Counted from the stretch's first letter, positions 1 to 9,214 are shown. The stretch: 64,000 nt of DNA from Flavobacteriaceae bacterium (GCA_025800395.1 JAOXRU010000239.1:1-64000), one strand, 5' to 3'. Numbers and translations: made by a program. The notes: generated by a model from the letters alone, not told the origin.

Positions 1-162
1 CTGTTTATAAGGCTTTCTATAGATTTATTTTGTCTTTCCTTATGCGTCGTTGTGATCTTTTCGAGCTATAAATAGCCCTTCAAAGCCAAGCCTAGCCTAA
101 GAAAATCAAAATAAACTGTGTGCGTAAGTTATATCGAACTCCCGTTAAATAAACATCTACAT

Positions 163-1704
163 ATGAAAAAATGGATATATAGCATCTTAGTATGGAGCCT
201 TTGTTTCTACCAAAGCCTAGAAGCCCAATCCTCCAATATAGATAGAGAGCACTTCTTGGTTTCCTATGTAGACTTGCCCGAGATCCCCACCCTCGACTTC
301 GATTTGCGCACCTATTCGAGCAACAACAATGCCGTGTATCTCAGTGGCTTTAGCAAATTGACACAAAATGCCAGTATCCACTTCGACTTGTTCTTTGAAG
401 GCACCCAAGTAAGCGAGGTGGACATCAAAAAAAACAAATACGAAAAAAAAGACAAAGACGGCAATGTCATTTCTACGACCTACTCCTACACCGCCATAGC
501 AGCCTATCGTTCTACTGCTATCTTAGACGTGATCCACAAAATCACCAGCCAAAATACCACTAAAGAATATGTAGAAGAAGAAGCCTATGCGTCTCAGTCG
601 TTTCCAACCCATAGGGAGGCGCAAGCATTTTTTGACGATAACCGAAACAACATTCGCAACAAATACAGCAACCAACACTACAAAAACATCCTCCATCGGG
701 CCAACAAAGAAATAAACCAACGATATGCCTATCAAATCGTAGAACATCGCCGAGATTTTTTCTGGATATTGGCCAACAAAAAACATCCCGAATATGCAGC
801 ACACCAGCATGCCTACACCCAATTGAAAACCATATTCGAAACCATGCGCTACGACCGCCCTGTAGATGCCATAGCAAGCGCCGTACAACCCATCATCGCC
901 TATTTTGAAGATGTTGCTACCCGATACCCAGGCAAAAAAAGAAAAATACGCAAAATACGCTTCGCTAGCTATTACAACATAGCCAATATCTACTACTACC
1001 TAGACCAACCCATAAAAGTAAAAGAATACGCCCAAAAGATCATAGACAACAATTATGACAAGAGCATAGGTAATTTTTTTCATCGCATCGCCAATCAACT
1101 CATAGTGGATATGAAAACCAACCAAACCACCACCAGACATATGGAGGTAGTTACCGAAGACTTATCCAACCAACCACCGATGGTGTTCTCCAACGAAAAC
1201 ACTTTGGAAAAGGAAGAAGCCCGTCTGCATTTTGCCTATTTGATAAACAAAAACCAAGACACCATCCCTGCCCAAATATTTCAGACCGAATTGGATAAAA
1301 TGAGCGCCGAGGTACTATTGAAACCCGAAGACAAATTGTCCAAAAAATGGGTAAGTCATCGGGCCGCCAATACCCAATACATCATCCTAGAAAACGGAGA
1401 CCAATACCACAGTATATCTTTCAAAACTCCGGGAGAAAAGACTGCTAGTCCAAAATTTGCCAAACAATTGTTTGCAGGGAAACGCAGCCAACTCTTTTTG
1501 CATCAAAACCAAGAATTGGTGCTTTATTACAAGAATGTATACCAATCTACTAGAGACAAAAAATTTGTGTTTGGCTTCAACAAAACATTGTCCGATATGG
1601 CAGCTGCTTGTCCAAGTTTGCAATCCAAGATCCACAATGGGGAGTATAAAAACAACCGAGAGCGTGTAGTTGCCTTCTGCCAGGCTTTAGAAAATTGCGA
1701 ATAA
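163..1704 (+). CDS. Secreted protein of unknown function
   Basis: I do not recognise this family. The predicted product is about 513 residues. A GTG in frame at 118 would give a longer form, but the ATG at 163 is preferred because it is followed at once by a signal peptide (two Lys, then a hydrophobic stretch ending in LEAQS). The body is rich in Tyr, Asn, Lys and Gln. A helical middle part (about residues 150-330) mentions repeated short helices of the kind seen in TPR-like folds (YYNIANIYYYLDQPIKVKEYA), which is suggestive only. Cys residues cluster near the C-terminus. There is no lipobox, no membrane helix after the signal and no type IX sorting domain that I can see. It ends 55 bases before the convergent sigma-factor gene, so it is probably a separate transcription unit. 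Secretion is well supported; function is unknown. Confidence 0.75.
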   Translation: MKKWIYSILVWSLCFYQSLEAQSSNIDREHFLVSYVDLPEIPTLDFDLRTYSSNNNAVYLSGFSKLTQNASIHFDLFFEGTQVSEVDIKKNKYEKKDKDGNVISTTYSYTAIAAYRSTAILDVIHKITSQNTTKEYVEEEAYASQSFPTHREAQAFFDDNRNNIRNKYSNQHYKNILHRANKEINQRYAYQIVEHRRDFFWILANKKHPEYAAHQHAYTQLKTIFETMRYDRPVDAIASAVQPIIAYFEDVATRYPGKKRKIRKIRFASYYNIANIYYYLDQPIKVKEYAQKIIDNNYDKSIGNFFHRIANQLIVDMKTNQTTTRHMEVVTEDLSNQPPMVFSNENTLEKEEARLHFAYLINKNQDTIPAQIFQTELDKMSAEVLLKPEDKLSKKWVSHRAANTQYIILENGDQYHSISFKTPGEKTASPKFAKQLFAGKRSQLFLHQNQELVLYYKNVYQSTRDKKFVFGFNKTLSDMAAACPSLQSKIHNGEYKNNRERVVAFCQALENCE

Positions 1705-1758
1705 GAGCGAAAAAAAAGAGCTCCATACAGCACCCACCGAGTTTCGGTAGTCTATATA

Positions 1759-2286
1759 TCAGGAGGCATGTTTTCTCAAAATATGCAATGCCTTAGACAT
1801 TTGAGTCTCTACGGTTTTGATAGAAATGCCCAATTCGTCAGCAATCTCCTTGTATTTGAGTCGATGCAATTTACTCTTCACAAATATCTCCCTACAGCGA
1901 GGTGGTAGCTGCGCAATGAGCTTTTCGAGCTTCTTATACTTTAGCTCCTTTTCCCCTTTGGCTTCTTCCTCAAAAACCGCATATAACTTGTCTATCCTTA
2001 TTTTGTCCAATACACTCTGTCTTCGCTTATTCTTGCGTAGCTCTTGCAAAAACTCATTGTGGCAAGTGCGAAACAAATAGGACTTGATACTGGTAGTTAT
2101 CAGTATCTTCTCCCGCTTATCCCACAATTTTATAAACACATCATGCACCAAATCTTCGGACAATTGCTTATTGTGACTGAGATTGTAAAGGTAAACACAC
2201 AGCCAGTGGTAGTATTCTTCATACAAATATCGAAATGCATCTAGGTCACCTTTTTTAATTTTTGTAATCCATTTCGCGTCTCTCAT
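1759..2286 (-). CDS. ECF-family RNA polymerase sigma factor (FecI-like)
   Basis: Predicted 175-residue sigma-70 family factor of the extracytoplasmic-function type. Region 2 is visible near the N-terminus (FRYLYEEYYHWLCVYLYN followed by SEDLVHDVFIKLWDKR), and region 4 near the C-terminus (LPPRCREIFVKSKLHRLKYKEIA, then ELGISIKTVETQMSKAL), the usual helix-turn-helix that reads the -35 element. The ATG at 2286 is preferred to the TTG two codons upstream. It is divergent from a FecR-type anti-sigma gene, with 87 bases between the starts, and is close to an STN-containing TonB receptor, so it most likely directs transcription of that receptor when the receptor signals. In most Bacteroidota loci sigma and FecR genes point the same way; the divergent arrangement here is less usual. 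The role is inferred from family and context. Confidence 0.9.
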   Translation of the reverse strand: MRDAKWITKIKKGDLDAFRYLYEEYYHWLCVYLYNLSHNKQLSEDLVHDVFIKLWDKREKILITTSIKSYLFRTCHNEFLQELRKNKRRQSVLDKIRIDKLYAVFEEEAKGEKELKYKKLEKLIAQLPPRCREIFVKSKLHRLKYKEIADELGISIKTVETQMSKALHILRKHAS

Positions 2287-2373
2287 AGGCAAAATGTACG
2301 AATTTTTATCGAATTATAAAAAACTAAGGGTTTTTTGCTATCATTGCATCAATAAGATAACAAGAACTCCAAT

Positions 2374-3495
2374 ATGCAAGAAGTAGAAAAATGGATAAAC
2401 CATTATTTGGAAGAAACACTCACTCCAGAAGAAGAAACAAAACTGACGGAATGGGTTTTGGCTAGTGCCAAAAACCAAATCCTTTTTGAAGAGGCCATTC
2501 AAAAACATGCATATAGTCCCTCCCCAGTTTTTAACAGCTCAAATGCTTTCGATACCTTTAAAAAAGAAACCCAAAAAACCAAAAACACTTGGATGCAAAG
2601 GCTACAATATGCTGCCGTATTTGTAGGAGTAGTAGTGTTGGGCGGTATGTCGTATTGGATGTACAATAAGAAAACCAATACTTCTACAGTACAACACCAT
2701 AGCCAAGAAGATATCCATCTCACTTCCGGAGAAAACACCCATTATCTTGTAGAGAACGAAAACTTCTCCCTTTCCAACAATATGGGCGATATCATGGCCC
2801 AAATAAATGGACACACCCTCAAATATAGCGCCAACGCCAATCTACAAAACCACCTACAACACATATGGGTGCCATTTGGAAAAACACTCCACATATGCTT
2901 GCCAGACGGAAGTAGCGTATGGCTCAATTCTGGTTCTTCACTCCAATTTGGAGACCAGTTCAAAAAGGATAAGCGAAAAGTCTTCTTGAGTGGAGAAGCA
3001 TATTTTGAAGTCAAAAGCGATAGCTTGGCTCCTTTTGTAGTAGAAACTTCCTTCACCAATGCAGAAGTACTAGGCACCGCATTCAATATAAAAGCCTACG
3101 AAGAAGAACGCCATGTGGTTACTACACTCAAAGAGGGCAAAATACAACTCAAGGCAAACCATAGCAAGCAATGGAGCGCCATCATGACTCCCATGCAACA
3201 AACCGTTTTTGATAAACCATTAAAACAATGGAGCAGCACCCAGGTACAAGCAGAAGATTTTATCGCTTGGACACAAAATCAACTCATTTTTAAAGGCAAT
3301 AGCTTCGAAGATATCCGCAAAACACTAGAAAGACGATTTGATGTGCAAATTCACAACAACAATATCGCCCTAAAAGCGGCCATATACAAAGGCACATTTA
3401 GTCCAGACAATAGCCTTACCGATATCCTAAATACCATTGCCATTAGCACCCCTTTCGAATACAAAAGAGAAGACAATCAAATACATATTTGGTAA
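2374..3495 (+). CDS. FecR-family anti-sigma factor (DUF4974 C-terminus)
   Basis: Predicted 373-residue inner-membrane anti-sigma regulator. The cytoplasmic N-terminal part (residues 1-70) begins with the acidic helix typical of these proteins (LEETLTPEEETKLTEWV). One membrane helix lies at about residues 75-95. The periplasmic part holds the FecR domain (about 160-265), with the hallmark LPDGSSVWLNSGSSLQ, LSGEAYFEV and LGTAFNIKAY segments, then a C-terminal DUF4974 region (about 295-370) with FEDIRKTLERRFDVQ and FKGTFSPDNSLTDIL-like spacing. In the family, the periplasmic part contacts the STN domain of the partner TonB receptor and passes the signal to the sigma factor in the cytoplasm. The divergent ECF sigma gene and the downstream STN receptor are the likely partners. 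Confidence 0.92.
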   Translation: MQEVEKWINHYLEETLTPEEETKLTEWVLASAKNQILFEEAIQKHAYSPSPVFNSSNAFDTFKKETQKTKNTWMQRLQYAAVFVGVVVLGGMSYWMYNKKTNTSTVQHHSQEDIHLTSGENTHYLVENENFSLSNNMGDIMAQINGHTLKYSANANLQNHLQHIWVPFGKTLHICLPDGSSVWLNSGSSLQFGDQFKKDKRKVFLSGEAYFEVKSDSLAPFVVETSFTNAEVLGTAFNIKAYEEERHVVTTLKEGKIQLKANHSKQWSAIMTPMQQTVFDKPLKQWSSTQVQAEDFIAWTQNQLIFKGNSFEDIRKTLERRFDVQIHNNNIALKAAIYKGTFSPDNSLTDILNTIAISTPFEYKREDNQIHIW

Positions 3496-3628
3496 CATTA
3501 TATTCGCCTCCGCCTATTTCTGATCGATAGTTTATCCTCTATATGTACCGCATTTTTCAAGGATACCTATATGACATAGAGATCAAAACCCAAAGAATCA
3601 TTATATTGTAGGTAAAAATACTGGAGTA

Positions 3629-3654
3629 CACAGAAACTTAACCCAGTTTCTGTG
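3629..3654. promoter_or_regulatory. Perfect 9-bp inverted repeat upstream of the TonB receptor
   Basis: CACAGAAAC at 3629-3637 is repeated in inverted form at 3646-3654, leaving an 8-base loop. It lies 35 bases before the TonB receptor start and 134 bases after the FecR stop. There is no T-run after it, so it does not look like an intrinsic terminator. It could be an operator or a leader stem-loop for the receptor gene; the function is inferred from position only. Confidence 0.4.
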
Positions 3655-3688
3655 GTAATATTTCCCCACAGTCGGTGATTTTAACCAT

Positions 3689-6600
3689 ATGAGTAGGAAA
3701 GAAATTAAACTTTATTTTGTAGGTGTCTTTTTATGCTGCGTCACCCAAGCTTGGACACAAGAACTTCTACAGTTCCATTTCCAACAATACCCCTTGAGTA
3801 AAATATTGGATCGAATAGAACAACAGTCTTCCTACCGTTTTTTCTATAATATCAAGGAGGTAAACGACCAACAATTGGTGAGTCTTACTGCCAACAAAGA
3901 AAGTATCTATTCGGTATTGCATAAACTTCGGCAACTCAAAGGAATTCGTTTCAAAATGAATCAAAACCAGATCGTTCTCAGCAACGATATAGAAATACAA
4001 GCGCAACTCACCAAAGACACCTACCGACTCATTGGTAACGTACTCGACAACAACGGCAGTCCATTGGTGGGAGCAAATATTCGCATCAAAGGAAAATACC
4101 AAGGCACCCAGAGCAATTTCAACGGCTACTTCGCACTCCATGTACCTTGTGCCAATCCGCAAATAGAAATATCCTATTTGGGTTTTCGCTCCCAAAGCCT
4201 TCTGATTCACCAAAGCGAATATCGCAATATTCGCCTTCACCCCAATGCAGCCACCCTTCAAAACGTTATCTTGGTCGGTAGCCGATCTATAGGTCGCAGC
4301 AATACCCAATCCAATGTACCAGTAGATGTCATAGATATAGAAAAAATCAACAAAAACACGGGCTATACCTCCCTCAGCGCTGCCCTCAATATACTCGCTC
4401 CCTCTTTTCTGTCACAACCCCAAACCGTCTCAGACGGCACAGACCATACCGACCCCGCATCCTTGCGAGGTTTGGGTCCCGATCAGGTCTTGGTACTTAT
4501 AAATGGTAAAAGAAGACACACCAGCGCACTGCTAAACGTAAACGGTACCATAGGAACAGGAAGTGTAGGAACCGATCTCAACGCCCTGCCAATGAACAGT
4601 ATCGAAAAAATAGAAGTTTTGAGAGACGGAGCATCCGCCCAATACGGTTCGGATGCCATAGCAGGAGTAATCAATGTCATCCTCAAAAAACAAAAAGATT
4701 ATCCATTTCAACTTGGCATACATACAGGTGGCAACTATAGCAAAAACAGCAACCACCTCAGTGGTGGTGTAGACGGAGAGCAAATCCTTTTACATGCAGG
4801 AGTCAATCTACCCATAGGCAATACAGGAGGGTTTTTCAATCTATATAGCGAATTTGTCTTGCGACAACCAGCCTGGCGCAATGGGTCTTATACTGGAAAT
4901 ATATTTCGAACCTACCACGGAGCCGAGCGAGTATTTGCCCTCCAAGGCGGCAATGTAGCGCAGATGCGTCTAGAGGATTATAGAATCGGAGCACTAGAGC
5001 TCCCCTATCTAAACGACGATTTGAAACAACAACTACAAGGTTTACAACTCGACAAGGAGCAAGACCAAGCCCTTTTTCGTTCCCTACTCAATGGCGATGC
5101 AGATACGAAAGAATTAAAAATTCGCGGCCTTAGCAGAGACGATTTTCGTTTTCAGGTTGGCCCTTCTCAGCTCAAAGAATCCAAAAGCATGTTCCACTTG
5201 GGCATTCCCGTATACAACAATACCGAGTTCTATGCTTTTGGAGGCTTTAGCTTTCGACAAGGGGAAGCCTCTGGCTTTTATAGACGCCCAGCTCAGGAAG
5301 ACGGTAGAGCCAATACATCCCTCCATCCCAACGGCTTCCTCCCCAAAATAAAAAGCGCCATTTATGACCAAGCCCTTACGCTAGGATTACAGTCCGATTG
5401 GAACAAATGGGAAATCGACTTCTCCAATACCTTTGGCAAAAATGTCTTCGATATGCATGTCGTGCAATCTACCAATGCTACCCTACGCGACCAATCGCCA
5501 AGGAATTTTGAAGCAGGAGGCTTTCGTTTCGCCCAAAACACCACCAACCTCGACCTCCACAAATATTTCGAAATATTGGATAGGAAATTCAATTTTGCAC
5601 TTGGTACGGAATTCAAACACGAAAGTTATCGCATAGTCGCTGGTGAAGAAGCTTCTTACACCACTTACGACATACATGGCAATGCCGTTGATAAAAACAC
5701 CCAATCCGAAGATTTGGTGCGCCACAATTTCTTTGGTACTCCACTTATCGGAGGAGCACAAATGTATAAAGGCTTCGATCCAGACCAATGCATCCACAAA
5801 ACACGCTATAATATTTCTGTATATGCTGATGTAGAAATGGCGTTAAACAAAAAATGGCATATAGGCTTGGCATCCCGATTTGAGCATTATTCGGATTTTG
5901 GTAGCACCTTCAACTACAAAATTGCCAGCAGATATCACCTCAGCAAACCACTGTCTATCCGAGCTGCACTCAGTACAGGATTTAGAGCACCCTCTCTACA
6001 CCAACAATACTTTAGGAGAACGAGTACCATTTTTATAGAAAACAAAGCCTTCGAAGCTGCTATATTTCCAAATCACAGCATGGAAGCTGCGATGCTCAAG
6101 ATTCCAAAACTACAGGAAGAACTGTCGCAAAACATCAGTGCTGGATTCACCTTCAATCGCAAAACCATCTCCTTCACCCTAGACGCTTATCACATACAAA
6201 TACAAGATCGTATCGTATTGAGTGGCTCCTTTGGCCATGGAAACAATCCAGATCTGGCACAAGTTTTCGAAAGAGAAGGAGCCACCAGCGCCCGATTTCT
6301 AGTCAATGCCATAGACACCAAATCTTTTGGTATCGAACTAGTGGCAAGTCACCAATGGCAATTCAATAGCCATTGGGTATGTAGCAACCATTTTTCGGCT
6401 ACAATCTCAGACACCAAAGTCACCAAAGTACACTATCCGGAAGTCATCCAATTGAGCGATCAAAAAAACAGTTTTTTCGATGCGCAAGAAGAAGCCTTCA
6501 TTACCTTGGCACAACCCAAAACCAAATGGCATCTCGCCCATTTGTTTCAATACAAAGCCTTAAATTTTCAAATACGCAACACCTACTTTGGATCCGTCAC

Positions 6601-6877
6601 CGACCCCGATGCCCTAGTGGGCATTTCACGCTTGGATAGCGCCACCATACCCAAAGACGCCATTTATACAGGAAAAGTTCTTACCGACTTCAGCATCGGT
6701 TGGGCATTCAACCGTGGCTTTAGCCTACAAATGGGAGTAAACAATATGCTAGATGTTTATCCTTCCACAAATCGTGCAGAAAGCACAGCAGGCAACCAAT
6801 TTGTTTATTCCCGTCGTACTTCCCAGTTTGGATATGGTGGGAGATACATTTTTGGAAAAATTCTTTTTCATCTTTAG
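3689..6877 (+). CDS. TonB-dependent receptor with STN signalling domain
   Basis: Predicted 1062-residue outer-membrane active transporter. After a signal peptide (residues 1-24) comes an STN domain (about 28-95: FQQYPLSKILDRIEQQ, FFYN, then LRQLKGIRF), which in this family contacts the FecR anti-sigma factor. A CarboxypepD_reg-like beta-sandwich follows (about 112-180, GNVLDNNGSPLVGANI). The plug domain (about 200-335) has LRGLGPDQVLVLINGKRRH and the conserved IEKIEVLRDGASAQYGSDAI segment. The rest is the beta-barrel, ending in an aromatic strand close to the C-terminus. The upstream sigma/FecR pair makes this a trans-envelope signalling receptor. The ligand is not evident; the DASS transporter 36 bases downstream hints at an organic acid or an organic-acid-containing chelate, but this is speculation. 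Confidence 0.93.
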   Translation: MSRKEIKLYFVGVFLCCVTQAWTQELLQFHFQQYPLSKILDRIEQQSSYRFFYNIKEVNDQQLVSLTANKESIYSVLHKLRQLKGIRFKMNQNQIVLSNDIEIQAQLTKDTYRLIGNVLDNNGSPLVGANIRIKGKYQGTQSNFNGYFALHVPCANPQIEISYLGFRSQSLLIHQSEYRNIRLHPNAATLQNVILVGSRSIGRSNTQSNVPVDVIDIEKINKNTGYTSLSAALNILAPSFLSQPQTVSDGTDHTDPASLRGLGPDQVLVLINGKRRHTSALLNVNGTIGTGSVGTDLNALPMNSIEKIEVLRDGASAQYGSDAIAGVINVILKKQKDYPFQLGIHTGGNYSKNSNHLSGGVDGEQILLHAGVNLPIGNTGGFFNLYSEFVLRQPAWRNGSYTGNIFRTYHGAERVFALQGGNVAQMRLEDYRIGALELPYLNDDLKQQLQGLQLDKEQDQALFRSLLNGDADTKELKIRGLSRDDFRFQVGPSQLKESKSMFHLGIPVYNNTEFYAFGGFSFRQGEASGFYRRPAQEDGRANTSLHPNGFLPKIKSAIYDQALTLGLQSDWNKWEIDFSNTFGKNVFDMHVVQSTNATLRDQSPRNFEAGGFRFAQNTTNLDLHKYFEILDRKFNFALGTEFKHESYRIVAGEEASYTTYDIHGNAVDKNTQSEDLVRHNFFGTPLIGGAQMYKGFDPDQCIHKTRYNISVYADVEMALNKKWHIGLASRFEHYSDFGSTFNYKIASRYHLSKPLSIRAALSTGFRAPSLHQQYFRRTSTIFIENKAFEAAIFPNHSMEAAMLKIPKLQEELSQNISAGFTFNRKTISFTLDAYHIQIQDRIVLSGSFGHGNNPDLAQVFEREGATSARFLVNAIDTKSFGIELVASHQWQFNSHWVCSNHFSATISDTKVTKVHYPEVIQLSDQKNSFFDAQEEAFITLAQPKTKWHLAHLFQYKALNFQIRNTYFGSVTDPDALVGISRLDSATIPKDAIYTGKVLTDFSIGWAFNRGFSLQMGVNNMLDVYPSTNRAESTAGNQFVYSRRTSQFGYGGRYIFGKILFHL

Positions 6878-6913
6878 TGAATTGCTTATTTTGTCAACCA
6901 CAAGCCAGCTATT

Positions 6914-8344
6914 ATGAAAATAAAAAAGATTGGACTCCTACTAGGTCCTTTGGCATTTATAGCCACTCAGTTTTTTACCAATCCTTTGATTTCACAAAAA
7001 GCAGATGCGGTATTGGGGGTAGCGCTTTGGATGATCATTTGGTGGCTTACCGAAACGGTAAATATTGCAGTTACCGCGCTATTACCTCTGGTTTTGTTTC
7101 CCTTGCTAAAAATTATGCCAATCAACGAAGTTGGCGCCAATTACGGAAGCTCTATTATCTTTTTGTTTTTCGGTGGTTTTGTTCTGGCCTTGGCCCTCGA
7201 AAAAGTAAATCTCCATCGTAGAATAGCCCTCAATATTATAAAATTTACGGGTACCACGCCAAAAAGGGTGATACTTGGCTTTATGATTGCTACGGCGTTT
7301 ATGAGCATGTGGATAAGCAATACGGCAAGTACAGTAGTAATGCTTCCTATAGCGATTTCTGTCATCAAAATGCTGATAGACGATGCGGATGGTTTTACCA
7401 AGAAAGATCAAAATTTTGCCTTGAGCGTGATGTTGGGTATCGCCTTTAGTGCCAATGCGGGAGGAATTGCTACCGTTATAGGTACCCCACCAAACTCCGT
7501 ACTGATCGGTTTGCTCGAAAACGAATATCAAATCGAAATATCCTTTTTGAAGTGGATGGTGCTGGGCTTTCCTTTCTCTATGCTCATGCTCAGCTTGTGC
7601 TATATCGTACTCACCTATTGGATGTTTCCGTGCAAAAACATCCCTTTTGCTGCATCTTCCGATCTCATTCACCAAGAACTAAAAAAATTGGGACCAGCCT
7701 CCAAAGAAGAAAAACAAGTCTTATTGATTTTTGGACTGATGGTAGTTTTTTGGATTTGTCGCAGCCTTATCAATAGCATATTCCCCAATCTGGGACTAAG
7801 TGATACCATCATCAGTATAGGCGGCGCCATACTGCTTTTTGCCGTTCCGAGCAATTGGAAAACAAAAAAACCTATATTGGTGTGGTTGGATACCGAAAAA
7901 CTAGCTTGGGGAATTCTCTTGCTCTTTGGCGGTGGATTGGCATTGGCAAAAGGAATGTCCGCCACAGGAATTGTAGACATCGTAACCCAACAGATATCCG
8001 AAGGAAATTTCAATATCATCATCACCGCCTCCTTACTGATTGCACTCATGCTATTTATGACCGAACTCATGAGTAATGTGGCATTAGTTGCCGTACTTGC
8101 GCCAGTAGTTGCAGGTATTGCCATGGGATTGGAAATTCCGATGTTGCACTTGCTCATCCCCGTTACCATGGCATCGAGTTGCGCCTTTATGCTCCCCATG
8201 GCAACGCCTCCAAATGCCATTGTATTTGCCAGCGGTTATGTAAAAGTAGGGCAAATGGCCAGAGCCGGATTTATTCTCAACTGCCTCGCAGTAGTTCTAC
8301 TCATCTTGTATTTTTCTCAAATCATCCCTCTAGTATTTCCTTAA
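6914..8344 (+). CDS. DASS/SLC13-family sodium-carboxylate transporter
   Basis: Predicted 476-residue inner-membrane protein with about 11-12 hydrophobic helices. The length and motifs fit the divalent anion:sodium symporter family (SLC13, CitT/INDY-like). Two inverted substrate-site motifs are visible: SNT at residues 135-137 (WISNTASTVVMLP) and the equivalent SNV at 387-389 (LMSNVALVAVLAP), so the second motif has Val where family members often have Thr. GTPPNS and ATPPNA loops also match. Family members import succinate, citrate, other dicarboxylates or sulfate with sodium; the exact substrate cannot be read from the sequence. It follows the TonB receptor by 36 bases on the same strand and is probably co-transcribed with it, suggesting uptake across both membranes. 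Confidence 0.9.
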   Translation: MKIKKIGLLLGPLAFIATQFFTNPLISQKADAVLGVALWMIIWWLTETVNIAVTALLPLVLFPLLKIMPINEVGANYGSSIIFLFFGGFVLALALEKVNLHRRIALNIIKFTGTTPKRVILGFMIATAFMSMWISNTASTVVMLPIAISVIKMLIDDADGFTKKDQNFALSVMLGIAFSANAGGIATVIGTPPNSVLIGLLENEYQIEISFLKWMVLGFPFSMLMLSLCYIVLTYWMFPCKNIPFAASSDLIHQELKKLGPASKEEKQVLLIFGLMVVFWICRSLINSIFPNLGLSDTIISIGGAILLFAVPSNWKTKKPILVWLDTEKLAWGILLLFGGGLALAKGMSATGIVDIVTQQISEGNFNIIITASLLIALMLFMTELMSNVALVAVLAPVVAGIAMGLEIPMLHLLIPVTMASSCAFMLPMATPPNAIVFASGYVKVGQMARAGFILNCLAVVLLILYFSQIIPLVFP

Positions 8345-8375
8345 CACAAATAAAGATTCTTCCTATAAAAACAAA

Positions 8376-8397
8376 ACCACCATATTGCTATGGTGGT
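8376..8397 (-). terminator. Perfect 9-bp hairpin, U-tract only on the minus strand
   Basis: ACCACCATA and TATGGTGGT pair perfectly around a TTGC loop. On the plus strand it is followed by AAAACTAAAC, whereas on the minus strand it is followed by TTTTGTTTTT, which is terminator-like. No minus-strand gene reads into it within the previous kilobase, so it may act on antisense transcripts or simply protect the 3' end of the transporter mRNA. Confidence 0.4.
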
Positions 8398-8513
8398 AAA
8401 ACTAAACTAACTCTTAGCCATAAAAGGAAAATGTTTTGCGGTATAAAATTACTACATCTTAGCGGTATTTACTACAAAATGATAATATGTTACTAACAAT
8501 CTTATTCACAATA

Positions 8514-8545
8514 AAAAAATCCCCTCTATTAGAAGGGATTTTTTT
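8514..8545 (+). terminator. Intrinsic terminator after the receptor-transporter unit
   Basis: A run of A, the stem TCCC-TCT / AGA-GGGA with one mismatch around an ATT loop, then seven T. It is symmetric (A-run and T-run) and could work in both directions. It closes the FecR-receptor-transporter region on the plus strand. Confidence 0.75.
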
Positions 8546-8746
8546 CGCTAATTCAAATAATACTAAAAATGATATAAATTTCTTTTCCTTTACTTATAGA
8601 CGCCCAAAGAGGGCTAATTGTTACATATTTTGGAGAAATTAACGTTTATTTAATATTTATCTGCCCAAACGACATTTTTTTTCTCCGCTATTAAACCATC
8701 ATATATCATGCCAGTCTAAATTATAGAATTAAAAAAAATAGAAATT

Positions 8747-9214
8747 ATGAAAACTATGTTATCCGCCCTTATGGCATTATGTATGAGTCTCTCCCTATTT
8801 GCGCAAGACGGGAAGGAAGTTCGAGAAAAAATGAAGGATTTTAGCCCAGAGCAAATCGCAACAATAAAAACCAAAAAAATGGTTTTGTCTTTAGATTTAT
8901 CCAGTTCACAAGAAAGCAAGGTATATGATTTGCTATTGGCGCAAATAAAAGATCGCAAAGACAAGCGACTTAGCAAAGAAGCTAGGGAAAAACTCAGTAG
9001 CGACCAACGCTATGCCCTGATGAATGAGAAACTAGATGCGCAAATAGCATTTCAAAGAAAAATGAATTCCATACTCGACGACAAACAGTATGAGCAGTGG
9101 AAAAAGAATAGAAAACGGCAAAAAATGGCCAAAAAACACAAGTGGAATAAAAAAAGAAAACAAGCCAAAAAAGTAAAAGCCCACAAAAGACAGAAAATGA
9201 TGTACAGAAACTAG
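8747..9214 (+). CDS. Small basic exported protein, Spy/DUF4890-like
   Basis: Predicted 155-residue protein with a clear signal peptide (residues 1-20, ending LSLFAQ). The mature part is helical and highly charged: a segment of the form DFSPEQIATIKTKKM, then LDLSSSQESKVYDLL, then a long Lys/Arg-rich tail (residues about 115-155) with little else. This pattern resembles the DUF4890/Spy-CpxP-like periplasmic proteins common in Bacteroidota, where a LTxxQ-type helix recurs. Many such proteins act as periplasmic chaperones or metal/stress-responsive factors; for this one the role is unknown. It stands alone, bounded by terminators on both sides. Confidence 0.8.
   Translation: MKTMLSALMALCMSLSLFAQDGKEVREKMKDFSPEQIATIKTKKMVLSLDLSSSQESKVYDLLLAQIKDRKDKRLSKEAREKLSSDQRYALMNEKLDAQIAFQRKMNSILDDKQYEQWKKNRKRQKMAKKHKWNKKRKQAKKVKAHKRQKMMYRN

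Larger units (their letters stand above)
8345..8746. other. 402-base intergenic region with two hairpins, no gene
   Basis: No credible coding sequence was found on either strand. The stretch is very A/T-rich and contains a perfect hairpin soon after the transporter stop and a good intrinsic terminator about 170 bases after it (listed separately). The remaining 200 bases before the next gene must hold that gene's promoter, but I could not identify a clear TTG/TAnnTTTG pair. Confidence 0.6.

Noticed and set aside
118-162. GTG-initiated longer form of the first gene
   Set aside because: It would place 15 non-hydrophobic residues before a normal signal peptide; the ATG at 163 explains export better.
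7106-7675. 189-residue open frame on the minus strand
   Set aside because: Antisense to the DASS transporter; His/Arg/Tyr-rich composition with no domain pattern.
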